A stretch of DNA of 64,000 nucleotides from contig OZ038434.1 of the NCBI GenBank assembly GCA_964036275.1, positions 9,877,060 to 9,941,059 of the forward strand. Reading direction: 5' to 3'. Below, in pieces: positions 36,601 to 47,507 of the stretch (its first letter is position 1; each line of letters starts with the position of its first letter). The notes below the pieces were generated by a model, which did not search any database, had not been told where the DNA came from, and saw only the letters and a list, made by a program, of their open reading frames with translations. A program made the translations under genes and the position numbers. Source of the stretch: Litoditis marina (taxonomy: Eukaryota > Nematoda > Chromadorea > Rhabditida > Rhabditidae).

Positions 36601-39600
36601 TGTAGGGATTAAAGGTCGGCCCGGAAGACGACGCACTAGCGCCAACGTAAACACTTCCACACTTTGAAAGTGGAGGGAGAGCGAGGGACACTTTCAAAAT
36701 TACACCGGAAGAACCCGGTAAACACCCGGAAACAGTCCCAGAAACATTGAGGTGACCGAGACAAAACAACTTTGTATATTAATAAGGTTTGTATATTTAT
36801 TGGTTTTGCAGAACTCGTCCCTTTTCCTGTTCGTGATTGACCCGGCTACAGTGAACGCGACGTCCTTTCTCGAGATCGCCTACTTCGCGGCGCGAAAGTC
36901 GCCCAAGTTGGTGGTGGTCTTCCTCGGAAAGACGGAGTGGAAGGAGAAGGCGCATCCGGCCGATCTGCCGGATCGGAACCGGACATGCCAGCTACTGGAC
37001 CGCATACTGGACGCCCATAATGTGCCCATGCTGCACAGCATTCAGGTAGGCACAACTTGCATCAACCAAGTTTAAATGGGAAAAAAAGTATTTTTGATGT
37101 ATGGTAGTTATCTAAGCTGATAGCTTGGATTAAACATAGTTTGTAGGCTGTTTCAAGTTATGCAGGTTCATCTCTGATTAGTAGTTGGTTGTAGGCGTTT
37201 GATTTGATCTCTAAACGTGTTTTGAGAACTTTCTCCAATTACAAAAAAACCGAATTTTCGTCAATAAGGAACACTGAATCTGGTTGCAGGATGCGCTGAG
37301 CTACATTGAAGAGGAGGTGATAGGCGCCAAGAAATGGACTGAAGTGTTGCCGGTACCCTGCCAACGATTCGCCTACCTCTCCCTGCGCACGCGGCGAGCT
37401 GCGCGCACCGTGAAGGCGCACGCGCGCACCGTCTGGTCGCGAGCCCGAACTGTGGCGAAGAAGGCGGGAATAGCTGGAGCTATTGATACGGTACGCCTGG
37501 TTGTTTGATGTTTCTCGTCTAAATCCTGGTATAACAGTTCCCCTACTTTCTAGCATCATCTCTATTGCAGTTTTCAGACATTTCTCTTAAACCTAAATGA
37601 CAGTTTTCAAGTAATAAATACGTATATCTCGACTTCCATATATTTACCTGTCAGAGAAAGAAATCTGCAAAATATAACTTTACAGATTGTTCAAAATGTA
37701 CATTTTGTACTTTATCCATGTTTCCAGTTGATCCTGCTCGCCTTCCAACTGGTAGCCCCCTCCGTGCCCCTCTACTTTGTCATTGTGCCTTTGTTTCTTA
37801 TGAACGTCGTATTGATTGTATCAGTCAATAAATGGCAGAACTATAAGTGAGTGAACTTTGACAATCGTAGTCAATTTGAAATGAAAAAAGCTTCTTCATG
37901 ACCTTGTGATGTGAAAAATGCAATATAAGAAACATATCTTGAGATTCCGTTATGATCCATTATCAAGATGGCTTCGAACGGTTATTAATGCAATTTAGGG
38001 TTCAAATATTTATAAGAGCAGAAATGTTGAAGTTCAGCTTACAATCGTGCTCATTTGTATTTGTTTCCAGATCTAGTCATCCCCGTGCCGTGGTCGACTC
38101 GTCCTACTTCCCGCCGCGGGCATCTACCGCCATTCCGGCACCACGAATGGCCACTGTCACGACCCCACTCAATCCGAAGACCCTCAAAACGCCAGGTATC
38201 GATTTTTTGAATTGTCTGAAAAGTACCACTGTGAATGTTCAGGTTACTTTTTGTAAGGTCTTTTTTCAGTGGAAATACTGTAACACATGTTTTTGATCAT
38301 TAGGATGATTTTCCCGAGATTTGTTTTATTAGGAAAACTAGGAACATTTTTTTTGCAATGTTTGATTAACTGACAATGATGGGAGATAATTAATGTTTTG
38401 TTACAGTCGATCGATCAAAGAGGTTTTGTGATGATCTGCTTGTGGAGGATGGATCGTCTTCTTTCATCATTCCCCAGAACTTTCGGAGAAAAGTTCCCAA
38501 TGGGAAGATTAAGGAAGTTGAGGTATGCTTGATACTATCTCACGTATCGAAGTGATTAGAATAGTCACGTAAACGTCAATGAACATTAGTATTTATGAAT
38601 TTCAACGAGTCACATGTGATACGTCACATTTTTTCGACTAGATGTTATGAGAAAACAGTGTCTATTATTATTTCAGGCGTCGTCCTGTCTGGAGCTTGTT
38701 TGCAGTTCCTCAGACGAGACGGAATGGATTACAAAGCAAGCCGTGCCTCAGATGGAGTATGTTTCTTTTTGACAAGTTTAATAGTATTCGAATAATGTGT
38801 CAGAAACGTTGTACCTAGGAATAAGTACCTCCTATCTATAGCATGAATAGTCCTTATCTGTGAAAGCAAGTACTATACAGTATGCCTCAATTCATGATGT
38901 GTTCACTCATAATGGTTCTCAGTCAGCGTGTCAAACGTCCAGTCACTAGTGTTTACAAGATTTGGTCAAGGTCCAAATTACAGTTAGTTAATAAATTAGA
39001 GGCAATGAATTAACACAGCTTTTAAGCTGAAACATGATTCGATGATAACTGTTCTCATTTTACAGTGGCCACAGTATTCCCTATTCGACCGGGCTGTCCA
39101 AGGCTGGTCTGTTGCCAGAGATGCGAATGAACTGCCTGAAGGTGTGGTCGGGGCAGTACAAGCACTTCTTCTATCATATTCCGTCCACCAAGACCTTTTT
39201 GTCTGGCATGGTTGAGGTGAGCTTGACCTGTTTTGGGTTCTTTTGACTACTTTGTTGAAAAGTCTTAAATGAACTACCTAATGGATATATTTATGAATTG
39301 TTTTCTGACAATTTTGTTTCGTTCTTGATTTTATGAGAAATGGAAAATACTTATTGTTGTTTTACAGATTGCATATATGCTTGGTCATTCTACGTGGCAG
39401 GTTACTGTATGTGTTCCGAGGGAGGCGGAAACGCTTGAGGTGAGATATTTCCAAATTTCTGTTGTATGGATTGTGAGCAGTAGTTTTGACACTAGCTTAC
39501 TGATAAGTTTTGCATCTATCGGGTAAAAGTATTGATCAATTAGTGGGTGGTCCGCATAATCATAAGGTCAGGCACTCATCAGGTTGTAATACAAATTATT

Positions 39601-40312
39601 GCACATTTTCACAAGATTATAACATTTATTTGGTTGTTCCGTTGTTCATTTGCTATGCAGGTATAGAATGAAAAATTAAAGACAAGGAACGTTATAATAC
39701 TGAAATAAGTTTAGTAATGACCAGAATTTCTGTCCTTCAGGTCACCTCTACGATTGACGAGGATGAATTGGAGCGTGCGTCGCGTAGACGTCGAAATGAC
39801 TGCTACCAGATAGCCTTCTGCTACCTCAAGGTAAGCTAATGCTGTTCAAGTACTCACCATGTGCCACTGTCAATGAACCTAGGCATATTGTTATATTCTT
39901 GGTTTTGTTGTTTGAACCGCCGCCGCCGCATCGAATAAAACATCTTGCCACCTCGTGTTTGGTTCAAACAATAATACCAAGAATATCTTCAAGAACGGCT
40001 TGACCGAAAACAGTAGATGAGGTTATCTCGTTAATTATGATCTAAATTTGTTTGTGAAAAACGCAAAAGGCAATTGAAGCATAATTCGCTTAGTTTTAAA
40101 TATTACTTGATAGTTAAGCGCAAACTTGATCGTTTGATATATGTGAAAAAGTTTTAAGATAGAGTTCTACGAAAAAAGGTTATATTTTGGTAAACTGATA
40201 AACAACCTCTTTGTTTCAGGACATGGCGAAACGACGGCAGTGCCACGTCTTCTGTGACCTCGACGACGCCATTCGATTCGTATCCAAACAGCCGTCCGTG
40301 CCCGCATTGTAA
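33672..40312 (+). CDS. olrn-1: OLRN-1 / Raw-like protein with nucleoside 2-deoxyribosyltransferase-like domain (12 coding exons)
   Basis: Exons: (33668)33672-33791, 34813-34929, 36812-37045, 37290-37490, 37728-37846, 38071-38195, 38407-38522, 38677-38756, 39066-39216, 39368-39439, 39741-39830, 40220-40312. All phases agree; TAA ends at 40312; 505 residues from Met 33672. Residues ~29-157 form a domain of the nucleoside 2-deoxyribosyltransferase-like type: YDVFLGGSCGNT, then WRR and VIPFL, then FLFVIDP and an acidic residue in SFLEIAYFA, then a strand LVVVFLG. A basic Arg/Ala helix (to ~224) precedes a hydrophobic segment at ~225-256. The tail holds Pro-rich and C-terminal folded parts. Known from the family: Drosophila Raw and C. 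elegans OLRN-1, the latter acting in AWC neuron left-right asymmetry upstream of the calcium-MAPK pathway. The symbol is by recalled similarity; enzymatic activity is unproven. Confidence 0.8.
39893..39986. repeat. 26-b-arm hairpin in the last olrn-1 intron
   Basis: 39893-39918 (ATATTCTTGG ... TTTGAACC) and 39961-39986 (GGTTCAAAC ... AAGAATAT) pair with few mismatches around a 42-b loop that carries GCCGCCGCCG. Confidence 0.7.
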
Positions 40313-42496
40313 CCGGTCTCGGATCGGACACTCAACCGGGCTACCTGTTCATTTTTCAGCCCTACGGCTGCACCCAAGTGCACTTGATATGCACCCAAAG
40401 TGCACTCCACGAATCCTCCGAATGCTTTATTTGTATCCGTGTCATCTGGTTACAATAACCAACGACACACCTCATCAGTATTTGTTATACGGTTATGTTA
40501 TGTGAATTTGAGAAGGTATTGATATTTATGTTATTTTGTATGGGTTACACACTTCTCGAAGCAATATCTAGAAGATTATGTGAGAAGTAGGACTTAATAT
40601 TCTTGTCTAATTGTGTTTTGTAAATGTATGACTGATGTCGAGCTCCTCAGCCAAGCTACGGGCGAGTGTCATAGGTTAGGTTATCGATTGGTGACGTCAT
40701 ATGAAAACTCATAACGTCAGCAATCATGGAAATGTCGATTATTCTCAGGAAATCTCAATAATGATGGCCTTTACTGTTTGTGTCTGTTCTTTTCTCTGTA
40801 TGTATAGTTGGTCAACAGCTGGAGCCCTTATTTGAATTGTAATAGTTGGCGCCATTTCGGTTCCTGTGAAAACTCATGCTCATGCTCGCAGCCGTTGTCT
40901 GAAGTTGGAGCTGCGCTCATCAGACAACGGACGAATGACCGGTAGTCAGTAGTGTCAATTGTTGTTTTTATCTTGCTAGCTTTATTCCCTGTTACCCATG
41001 TTCTTCTCATTTGTACATATATTTGGTTGAATGAATAGTTTTTGACGAGAGTTTTCACAACAATGTTGGGCGCCCTACTATGTGCACTACCAAAATCTGA
41101 AATGGAGTAACTTGTATGTTTATCGGAAACTCGCATTGTGTTTTTTCAAAAATGTCAATACACAAATTTAAACAGCGGTAAATCTACCACAATTTCCAAA
41201 AGTTGTGAACCTACCAGTTTTTTGTGGATAATGCACATTTTTGTTTGACGCACTGAGCATTAAGATATTTCAAAGTTATACCAGCAGATTATTGCAAATG
41301 TCTCCGCTCGCGACGGGAGTCGAACCTCAATCCGTTTTCACTAGAATAGAAATTGTGTCCAGTGTGCCACTGTGAATGCAAATGAATGCAAAAAACTGAA
41401 CAATTCGAAAAAAGCTGGGTTGTTGGTGGCAGTAACCTATGATTTTGAAATTTCAACAAACAAACAATATGTTCTTTGCAAGACCTTCAGGATGAAACAA
41501 AATCAAAGAACTATCATGAAAACTGTTCATTAGTACGTTGTGGTAATCCTTCACACTCACACCTAAAAAGGAAAACAATTGAGAACTAGAAAGTTCAGTT
41601 GTAACTAGATGCATTCCAACTTGCTTATAACTTTAAAATAATATACTTTTGATTAGAGCAGTTCATTTTTACACAGTACATGCGTAGTAAACTTGTATAT
41701 TGGTCCTGTTTGAACTTGCTGTTTTGTTTTTCTCACTTTCCAACAAACATACTTTGTTACTAATTCTGTTTTCGTTTGTTGACTGTTTATTCAGAATAGT
41801 TCATTCAGTAATGACCCATATCACAAAAAGCAGATGAGAACGGGACCAATTGCTGTAGAAACCCTGGAAATATAGAAATAAACCATTGAAAACAATGTAA
41901 AACGGACAAAGATTAAATTTTTCATGTAAACTATGGGAAAATTGAAGAATCGCCCCCCCCCCCCCACTGGAGGGGGGGGGGGTCAAACTACAGTTCCCCA
42001 AGAGCAATACAAGTTTAGAGAGGTAAAAAAGTCAATGTTCCCTAAACGATTTAGAAAAAAAAAGTCTCGATTTTTTACTGTGTGACCTTCATATACCAAT
42101 GAATACATTGTTATGTTCTTTTCAGTTTTGAACAAATGAAATTCGAATGGATTACCATTCTCGCCTGCGCTTGTTAGTAGATGTTATGATGTTTTGTTTA
42201 TTCTTCGTCGGCCTGAAACATTTCATAACATTAACTTTCGGAGTTCAGTTCAAGTTCAAGTCAAGTTAAGTCAAGTCAAGTTCAGGAAAGTGACTCGGAA
42301 ACTCAAAACGAACTTGACACTAAACTCATACTCAAAATTCCAGAGCAAGCTCAATAACTTCCAGGAACTCAAAAAGGTTGTATGAACAAAGTTATCTGAA
42401 AAGTGATGAGAACAACATTATCAGAACATTTCTTTGTGTGTGCACAACTTTTGTTTGCTAGGAACTACAAGAAGACCTTTGTATAATAATGAGTTT
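40313..42496. other. Convergent 3' flanks of olrn-1 and the lysine-rich gene
   Basis: No coding exon is seen on either strand. No plus-strand AATAAA lies close behind the olrn-1 stop; the nearest is at 41877-41882. A minus-strand AATAAA is at 42197-42202, about 300 b behind the stop of the opposing gene. The stretch also has an inverted repeat CCGTTGTCTGA / TCAGACAACGG near 40890-40930, a tRNA-like fragment near 41291-41372 (GAGTCGAACCTC on the plus strand) and a C13/G11 palindrome at 41951-41982. Confidence 0.5.
41951..41982. repeat. C-tract / G-tract palindrome
   Basis: A run of 13 C is followed by ACTGGA and 11 G. Such sequence can fold as a hairpin or a quadruplex; it is also prone to assembly error. 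Confidence 0.7.
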
Positions 42497-45400
42497 TCAA
42501 TAAACTCGAAGAAATAATAAAAGGAAACGAACGTCCTTCCACTTGAGTTTCGACTGCTTTTCCACAACGATGGCCGGACGCATTTGCTGGTTGATGGGCT
42601 CGAAGACCGTTTCTGCAATCTCAGTTTGACCTGCCTCCTGGAAAGTTAATCTATAACTTTCAAGGAATTATATATTTTGTTCCACCCACTTATTACCCTG
42701 TACAGTACGATGCTCAAACTTTCAGATCAAAGTTTGGTATCTTGATGTTTTTGGATTTCTCCAAGTTTCGGTGGTGTCTTCGACACTTTTACTGCTACAA
42801 ACAAACTCTGAAACCTTGAAACCAAAATGATATGTTATTCATTAGAATAACCTCTTAAATGTTTGACGGATTACTGTGGAAGGACATTGATTGGTGAAAC
42901 AGAGAATACACGATGCCCATGTATCGTTAGTGTTAGTGCAATTCAAAAGAACAAAAGTTGTGAATACAACTTCAGAATTTCTTTGCATGCAAAAATAACT
43001 TTTTAATTTTTTTTCTAATTTTTCAAAAAGGGCAGAAGGTGAAGTCTGCGGTTTTTTCTAAGGCAAATAACATACCACAGGCACATCTTCGGGTTTCTCA
43101 TCTGAGGTGGGCTCCCGCTTTTTCTGGAATTACAAAACATGAAACTATACATGAAATAGAAACCGCTAAGTTCTAATGAGATTCAGGCGTTCTAAAAAAG
43201 CTTTCTATTTTCAACTTTCGACTTCGACACGTTATGGGGGGGGGGGGGGGTGAACAGAAAATATAGTCGTTCCGAACACTACGTCGGGTTTCACTAGATA
43301 ACACAAACTCTGAAGTGGATCTGTATTATCTAGGGGTAGACGTAGAAGAGAGCTAGGCTATAGTGGACACCATTTCTACTGACACTCCTACAGTACACTT
43401 TTGCGTCTTACAATGGCTCTTTTCTAACAGAAACTTCAACTTGGTCAAAAATTATTTCAGTTACTTATTGTAATAGGTCATCATAGTTTAAGGGGACAAA
43501 ATGAACGTAAGTTAAACGGACTCAAAGCTTTGTCATCATACTGTAGGAGTCTCGATAGTAATGAAAACGACTATATCGAATCTGTGAAAAACGAGCCTTA
43601 TCCTTGGATACAGTGGCGGCGGAACCCTTGGACTTCTTGCGAGCTGACGCCTTCTTCTTAGAGTTATCCTCCTTGTCTGCCTCTTTCTTGGTCTGCAAAT
43701 TCAAATGGTAAATAAAAAAATGAAGAACTTTTCATAAGAATTAGACTCTTATTTAGCTCAGACAGAATAAAACGGAAGATGCGGACCTATCCAGCTATTA
43801 TTTTAGTTTGATCACCGCATCCTAGTGGAACTCACCATACTCTCAGTCAATTGCACAGTCACGTGAAACATGTTAATCACAGCAGAATTCCGGAACGTAC
43901 AAAGATAAAGTGCACGATGCCTCATTAGAATGTCAACTTTACGTGACTATTCAATTTACTCCTAGTATATTTTTGTTGTGCACATAGACCAAACCACACT
44001 GTGATCATTTCTTACGTTTGACATTAGTAGTGAAAGCCCTTCGAAAAATAGTTAGTTTCTGATATGTGAACTTTAAATTTAGAAAAAGATAAGAAGTTCC
44101 AGGAGAAGTTATCGTATAATTACTGTATTACTGAACTAGAATTGTAATCAGATATCAGTACTCCACAACGGTTCATCACTAGTTCCCCTACAACCAAACG
44201 CGCCGAGTTAGACGTCACGAAAGCAAGATGGCACGATAACTTCAAAAATAATCTGGGAAGCAAAAATAATGTGTCAAAATACAATAAATAATCTAAATTT
44301 AAATCTTCCAGATATCGATTGTTCCCACCTTGGAAGTGCTCTTTCTCTTCTTCTTCTCGGTATCATCGTCTTTGCCTGCCTTTTCCTGTGGTCTTCTCTG
44401 AAAATAAAAAAAATAAATAAAAAAAGGGATGTTTAAAAGAGGTTGGTAGTTTTCTTCTAAAATGTATTATGTGCTTGGCAAATAAGGAGATAGATAGCTA
44501 CACGTCGGATGAGTGCTATTTTCAAGTTTCGTCAAAACTTTGTCAGTTAGCCGAAAATGCATCATCACAAATTCAAGATCGGGGCGATTACATTTTCACA
44601 GCACTATCTGAGTTATGGAGAGCAAACCCTCGAAAACCTCATGAGATATCTCATAAGCAATATTGCACAAACTTCTCATGAGATTCTTTTGAAAGTTTAC
44701 GAGTAGCAGTTTAGGTGTTGCGACCAGGTTTTCCAGGAGATCGGCCAAATTAACCTTGAATGTCTCTGCGAACACAAATATCACGAAAAGCGAACCTTCG
44801 ACGCTTTCTTCGAGTCGTTAGCTGAATCGGCAGAGGGGGTGCGATTTCTCTGAAAAAAAACAGGAGTGAGAGACCGTGTGCAATACCTCAAATGGTAAAT
44901 GACTACCTGCTCCCCCTGAACTAATACTATAATGCCTTCAAATTCATACAATATTCGCCTCAAGTGAGACTCGAACCGAGCCCGAAAGTTTGGGAGACCC
45001 GGACGCTAACTACTATACCAACTGGGCCGATAACAACTTTGGTTACGAATAGTATATATGTGTTATTTCACAGCACAAAATGAGATATACAGTATACATC
45101 CCTGCAATTATTCGAGCGACAACTATATTTCTTTGCTTTGCACGATACAAAAACAAGAAACGCAGGATGGGATGAAAGCGCCAGAAAAGTTCAAGAAACG
45201 ACGAACTATCTACTTTATTCACATTAACCAAAAGTTTGAAATTAAAATTATTATTGGAGCGATTTTCCAGCGATATTTTTCGGGAGTGGGTAGTAAATAC
45301 AAAATTGGGAATACTTTCAGTTGTCTTTATACACTAGAAATTCAGTGTCATACCCGTTTTTCCTTCTTCGAGCGGTTAGAAGGGGCCTCTCCGTCCGTTG

Positions 45401-46365
45401 GAGCAACCACAGATTTCTGGAATAAGAACAATCAGGAAATATGATTTATATTATTGTTCTTATTAGTATTCTTCATGTTTTAAAATCAGAACTGTATTCT
45501 AATAGAATAATTCAGACCAGTGCGATTGTCTTATTCACGGTGAAAAACTAGAGGTAGTATGGTAGGTTTTGATCTACTTGATCCAACCATACCATCACAT
45601 ACTTTTTTTGAGCACAAGACTTGCAGTAAATTTCAACCAAAGAAACACATGATGAATGGAGACAACTAGCTGCGTTCGTAACGACCGTACTCACTCTCAC
45701 GGTCCTTTTTCTGGATACAGAGCGGTCCTCAATTTGATCCGGGTTACTGTAAATGTGGTATACTCATGGTCGCAGGCATATCAATGTTGTCAGTTAACTG
45801 TGAACGAAATTTACGCTGTGTACAATCATAAATTTTCGATTCGTCATCGCTATTGCTCAACGTCTTGAGTAGGTTGAGAGATAGTTTTAAGGTGAGTGTT
45901 CGCGAATATCAACGTTTGAGCTAGTTTGGGATCTCAGTAAAGTTCAGTAAAGATTTTACTGTTTTGTAAAAGAAAAGCGTTCATTCATGAACCAAAGAAA
46001 CTATACTGCTTATCGAGATTTGGTTACAAAATTTAAGCCTGCACGAGCTTATTCTGTATCCTAAATCGGCAGGAACGTTCCAAATTGATGTGAAATCCAA
46101 ACCTTTCCACGGGCTCAGCTGAAAAAAGATAATGAAAAGTCAATAATCGAGTAATTCTAAGAAATTTGACCAAAAACTACGAGAAAGCTAAACAAGTCAC
46201 ACTTTTACTAATGATTATAGATGAATCTTTATTCAGCTTCAAAACTAAATTTTCCTGCAAAATGTATTTTCTAAAGAGTGATAGAGCTTGAAGCAAAGAA
46301 ATCTGCAGAAACGGTAGGTTTATATTGCTGAAGAAATGCGAAAACTCACACTGTTGCTCCGACAT
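42497..46365 (-). CDS. Lysine-rich low-complexity protein (six supported exons, N-terminus uncertain)
   Basis: Minus-strand exons in transcript order: 45354-45416, 44796-44849, 44329-44397, 43612-43692, 43076-43123, 42497-42637 (TGA at 42497-42499). All six are phase 0-0 and use AAG/GAG/GAC/GCC-type codons. The product is charged and repetitive, with motifs such as SKKASK, EKKKRKSTSK and SKKKASARKKSK, then a non-repetitive end containing RPAIVVEKQSKLKWKD. It looks like a nuclear or chromatin-type basic tail, but no family is recognised. A likely start is MSEQQ (ATG 46363-46365) after a TTTCTTTCAG acceptor, followed by a 16-base exon at 46103-46118. Its normal donor puts the rest in the wrong frame; an earlier GT inside it (giving ..SEP) restores the lysine-rich frame. 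Confidence 0.6.
43842..43951. mobile_element. Fold-back repeat, GTCACGTAAAG family (inverted copy)
   Basis: Ends CAGTCACGTGAAACATG and CTTTACGTGACTATTC, and interior AAGTGCACGATGCCTCATT, are the reverse complement of the copies at 11131 and 58487. It lies in an intron of the lysine-rich gene. Confidence 0.75.
44955..45031 (-). repeat. tRNA-like fragment
   Basis: On the minus strand it reads GTTGGTATAGTAGTTAGCG (A-box-like) and, ~35 b on, GGTTCGAGTCTC (B-box-like). The flanks do not pair as an acceptor stem, so it is read as a tRNA-derived repeat or pseudogene, not a working tRNA. Confidence 0.5.
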
Positions 46366-47451
46366 ACCGACTCCGAACTGCTCAGGGGATGAACTGATCC
46401 TCTCCTGAAAGAAATTATGCGCCGATTTTCGAGAATTTCCCGAAAACGCGTTTTCATCCTTGGAAAAGTGCGTTTTCCGTGGAATAACGGCCCATCCCGT
46501 TTTGCACGTTCAAAGATTCTAGAGCGATTTGGCAAATCCTGGGAACGGGTTTGGAAGACTCGGAAAAACAAGATAGAAAAGTTGAGACGTAGAGAAAGAG
46601 AGACAGGGCGTAGAAAGAAAGGGAGAGAAAAATAGTTCTTCTTTACTTTGTTGTCTAGTCCCCACAATAATCCATTTTCGGAATTCCGAAACCCATCTTC
46701 AGAATATCTCATACATGAGAAAATTTGCAGAAATTATAATGATAGTGTAAACAATGCGACTATTAAAATTATATTTAATGTAGATACTAGCTCGGTACAC
46801 TAACTACTCACATTCTACGTTTTAAACGGAATCACTGTTCATAAAAAATCGACCATTTAAAAATAGGTAAAAAAAAAGGATTTTGATGACATGCGCACAC
46901 CGTCACTCTTTTAGATAATAAATGCCGCTTAACAACGGGACGCGACACGATCTCACGAATTACGCCGTAACTCTTCTCTTAATTTGGGCAAAACATTCTG
47001 AGACTTTGGGTCTTAGGAAAATCGTTAATATTGCCTTTTTGCTAGGAGTATTAAATTTTGGAGATATTCTGTCATAAGACTCGACTACAACTGCTGGCAA
47101 TTACAAAATAAGTTTACCGGGTTCCGGAAACAGTTACAATGATTTGTAAAATCATCTTTTGCACCATTATGGTAGGTGGGTTGTAGGTGGGTTGTACTTC
47201 TTGGTTTTTATTCAGGTGAATTAACCTTAGTATTGTTTGTTGAACCAGTTTTTTTTCAATGCGTGCAAAACCCAACGAGTGTGTCATGCTCAAATCCGCC
47301 TCGTTTTGTGTTAATTTGGTGTACAAAGTCCGATTGAACCTATGATCGCAATTATCTATTATCTGATAGTCTGCGTCTTTTTAATCCACGTACTATCTAA
47401 TTCGTTCGAAAAAAAGTATCAGTGGTAAATAAATCTAACAACAACGCCATG
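46366..47451. other. Spacer between divergent genes
   Basis: No supported exon. It should hold the promoters of the lysine-rich gene (leftward) and the small secreted protein gene (rightward). A 130-codon minus frame across 46320-46712 lacks splice and codon support. Confidence 0.45.
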
Positions 47452-47460
47452 TATATAAAA
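47452..47460 (+). promoter_or_regulatory. TATA box of the small secreted protein gene
   Basis: TATATAAAA lies 48 b before the ATG at 47508, so a start about 47485 would leave a ~20-b leader. Confidence 0.7.
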
Positions 47461-47507
47461 AGGAGATGAACTGTTCATTTGTATCACTAAGTGTAGCTTT
47501 TTCAATC

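Noticed and set aside
44955..45031. Functional tRNA gene on the minus strand
   Set aside because: A- and B-box-like parts are present, but the acceptor ends and the T stem do not pair.
46320..46712. 130-codon minus-strand frame
   Set aside because: Runs across a likely acceptor and the MSEQQ start; Arg/Phe-rich composition without splice support upstream.
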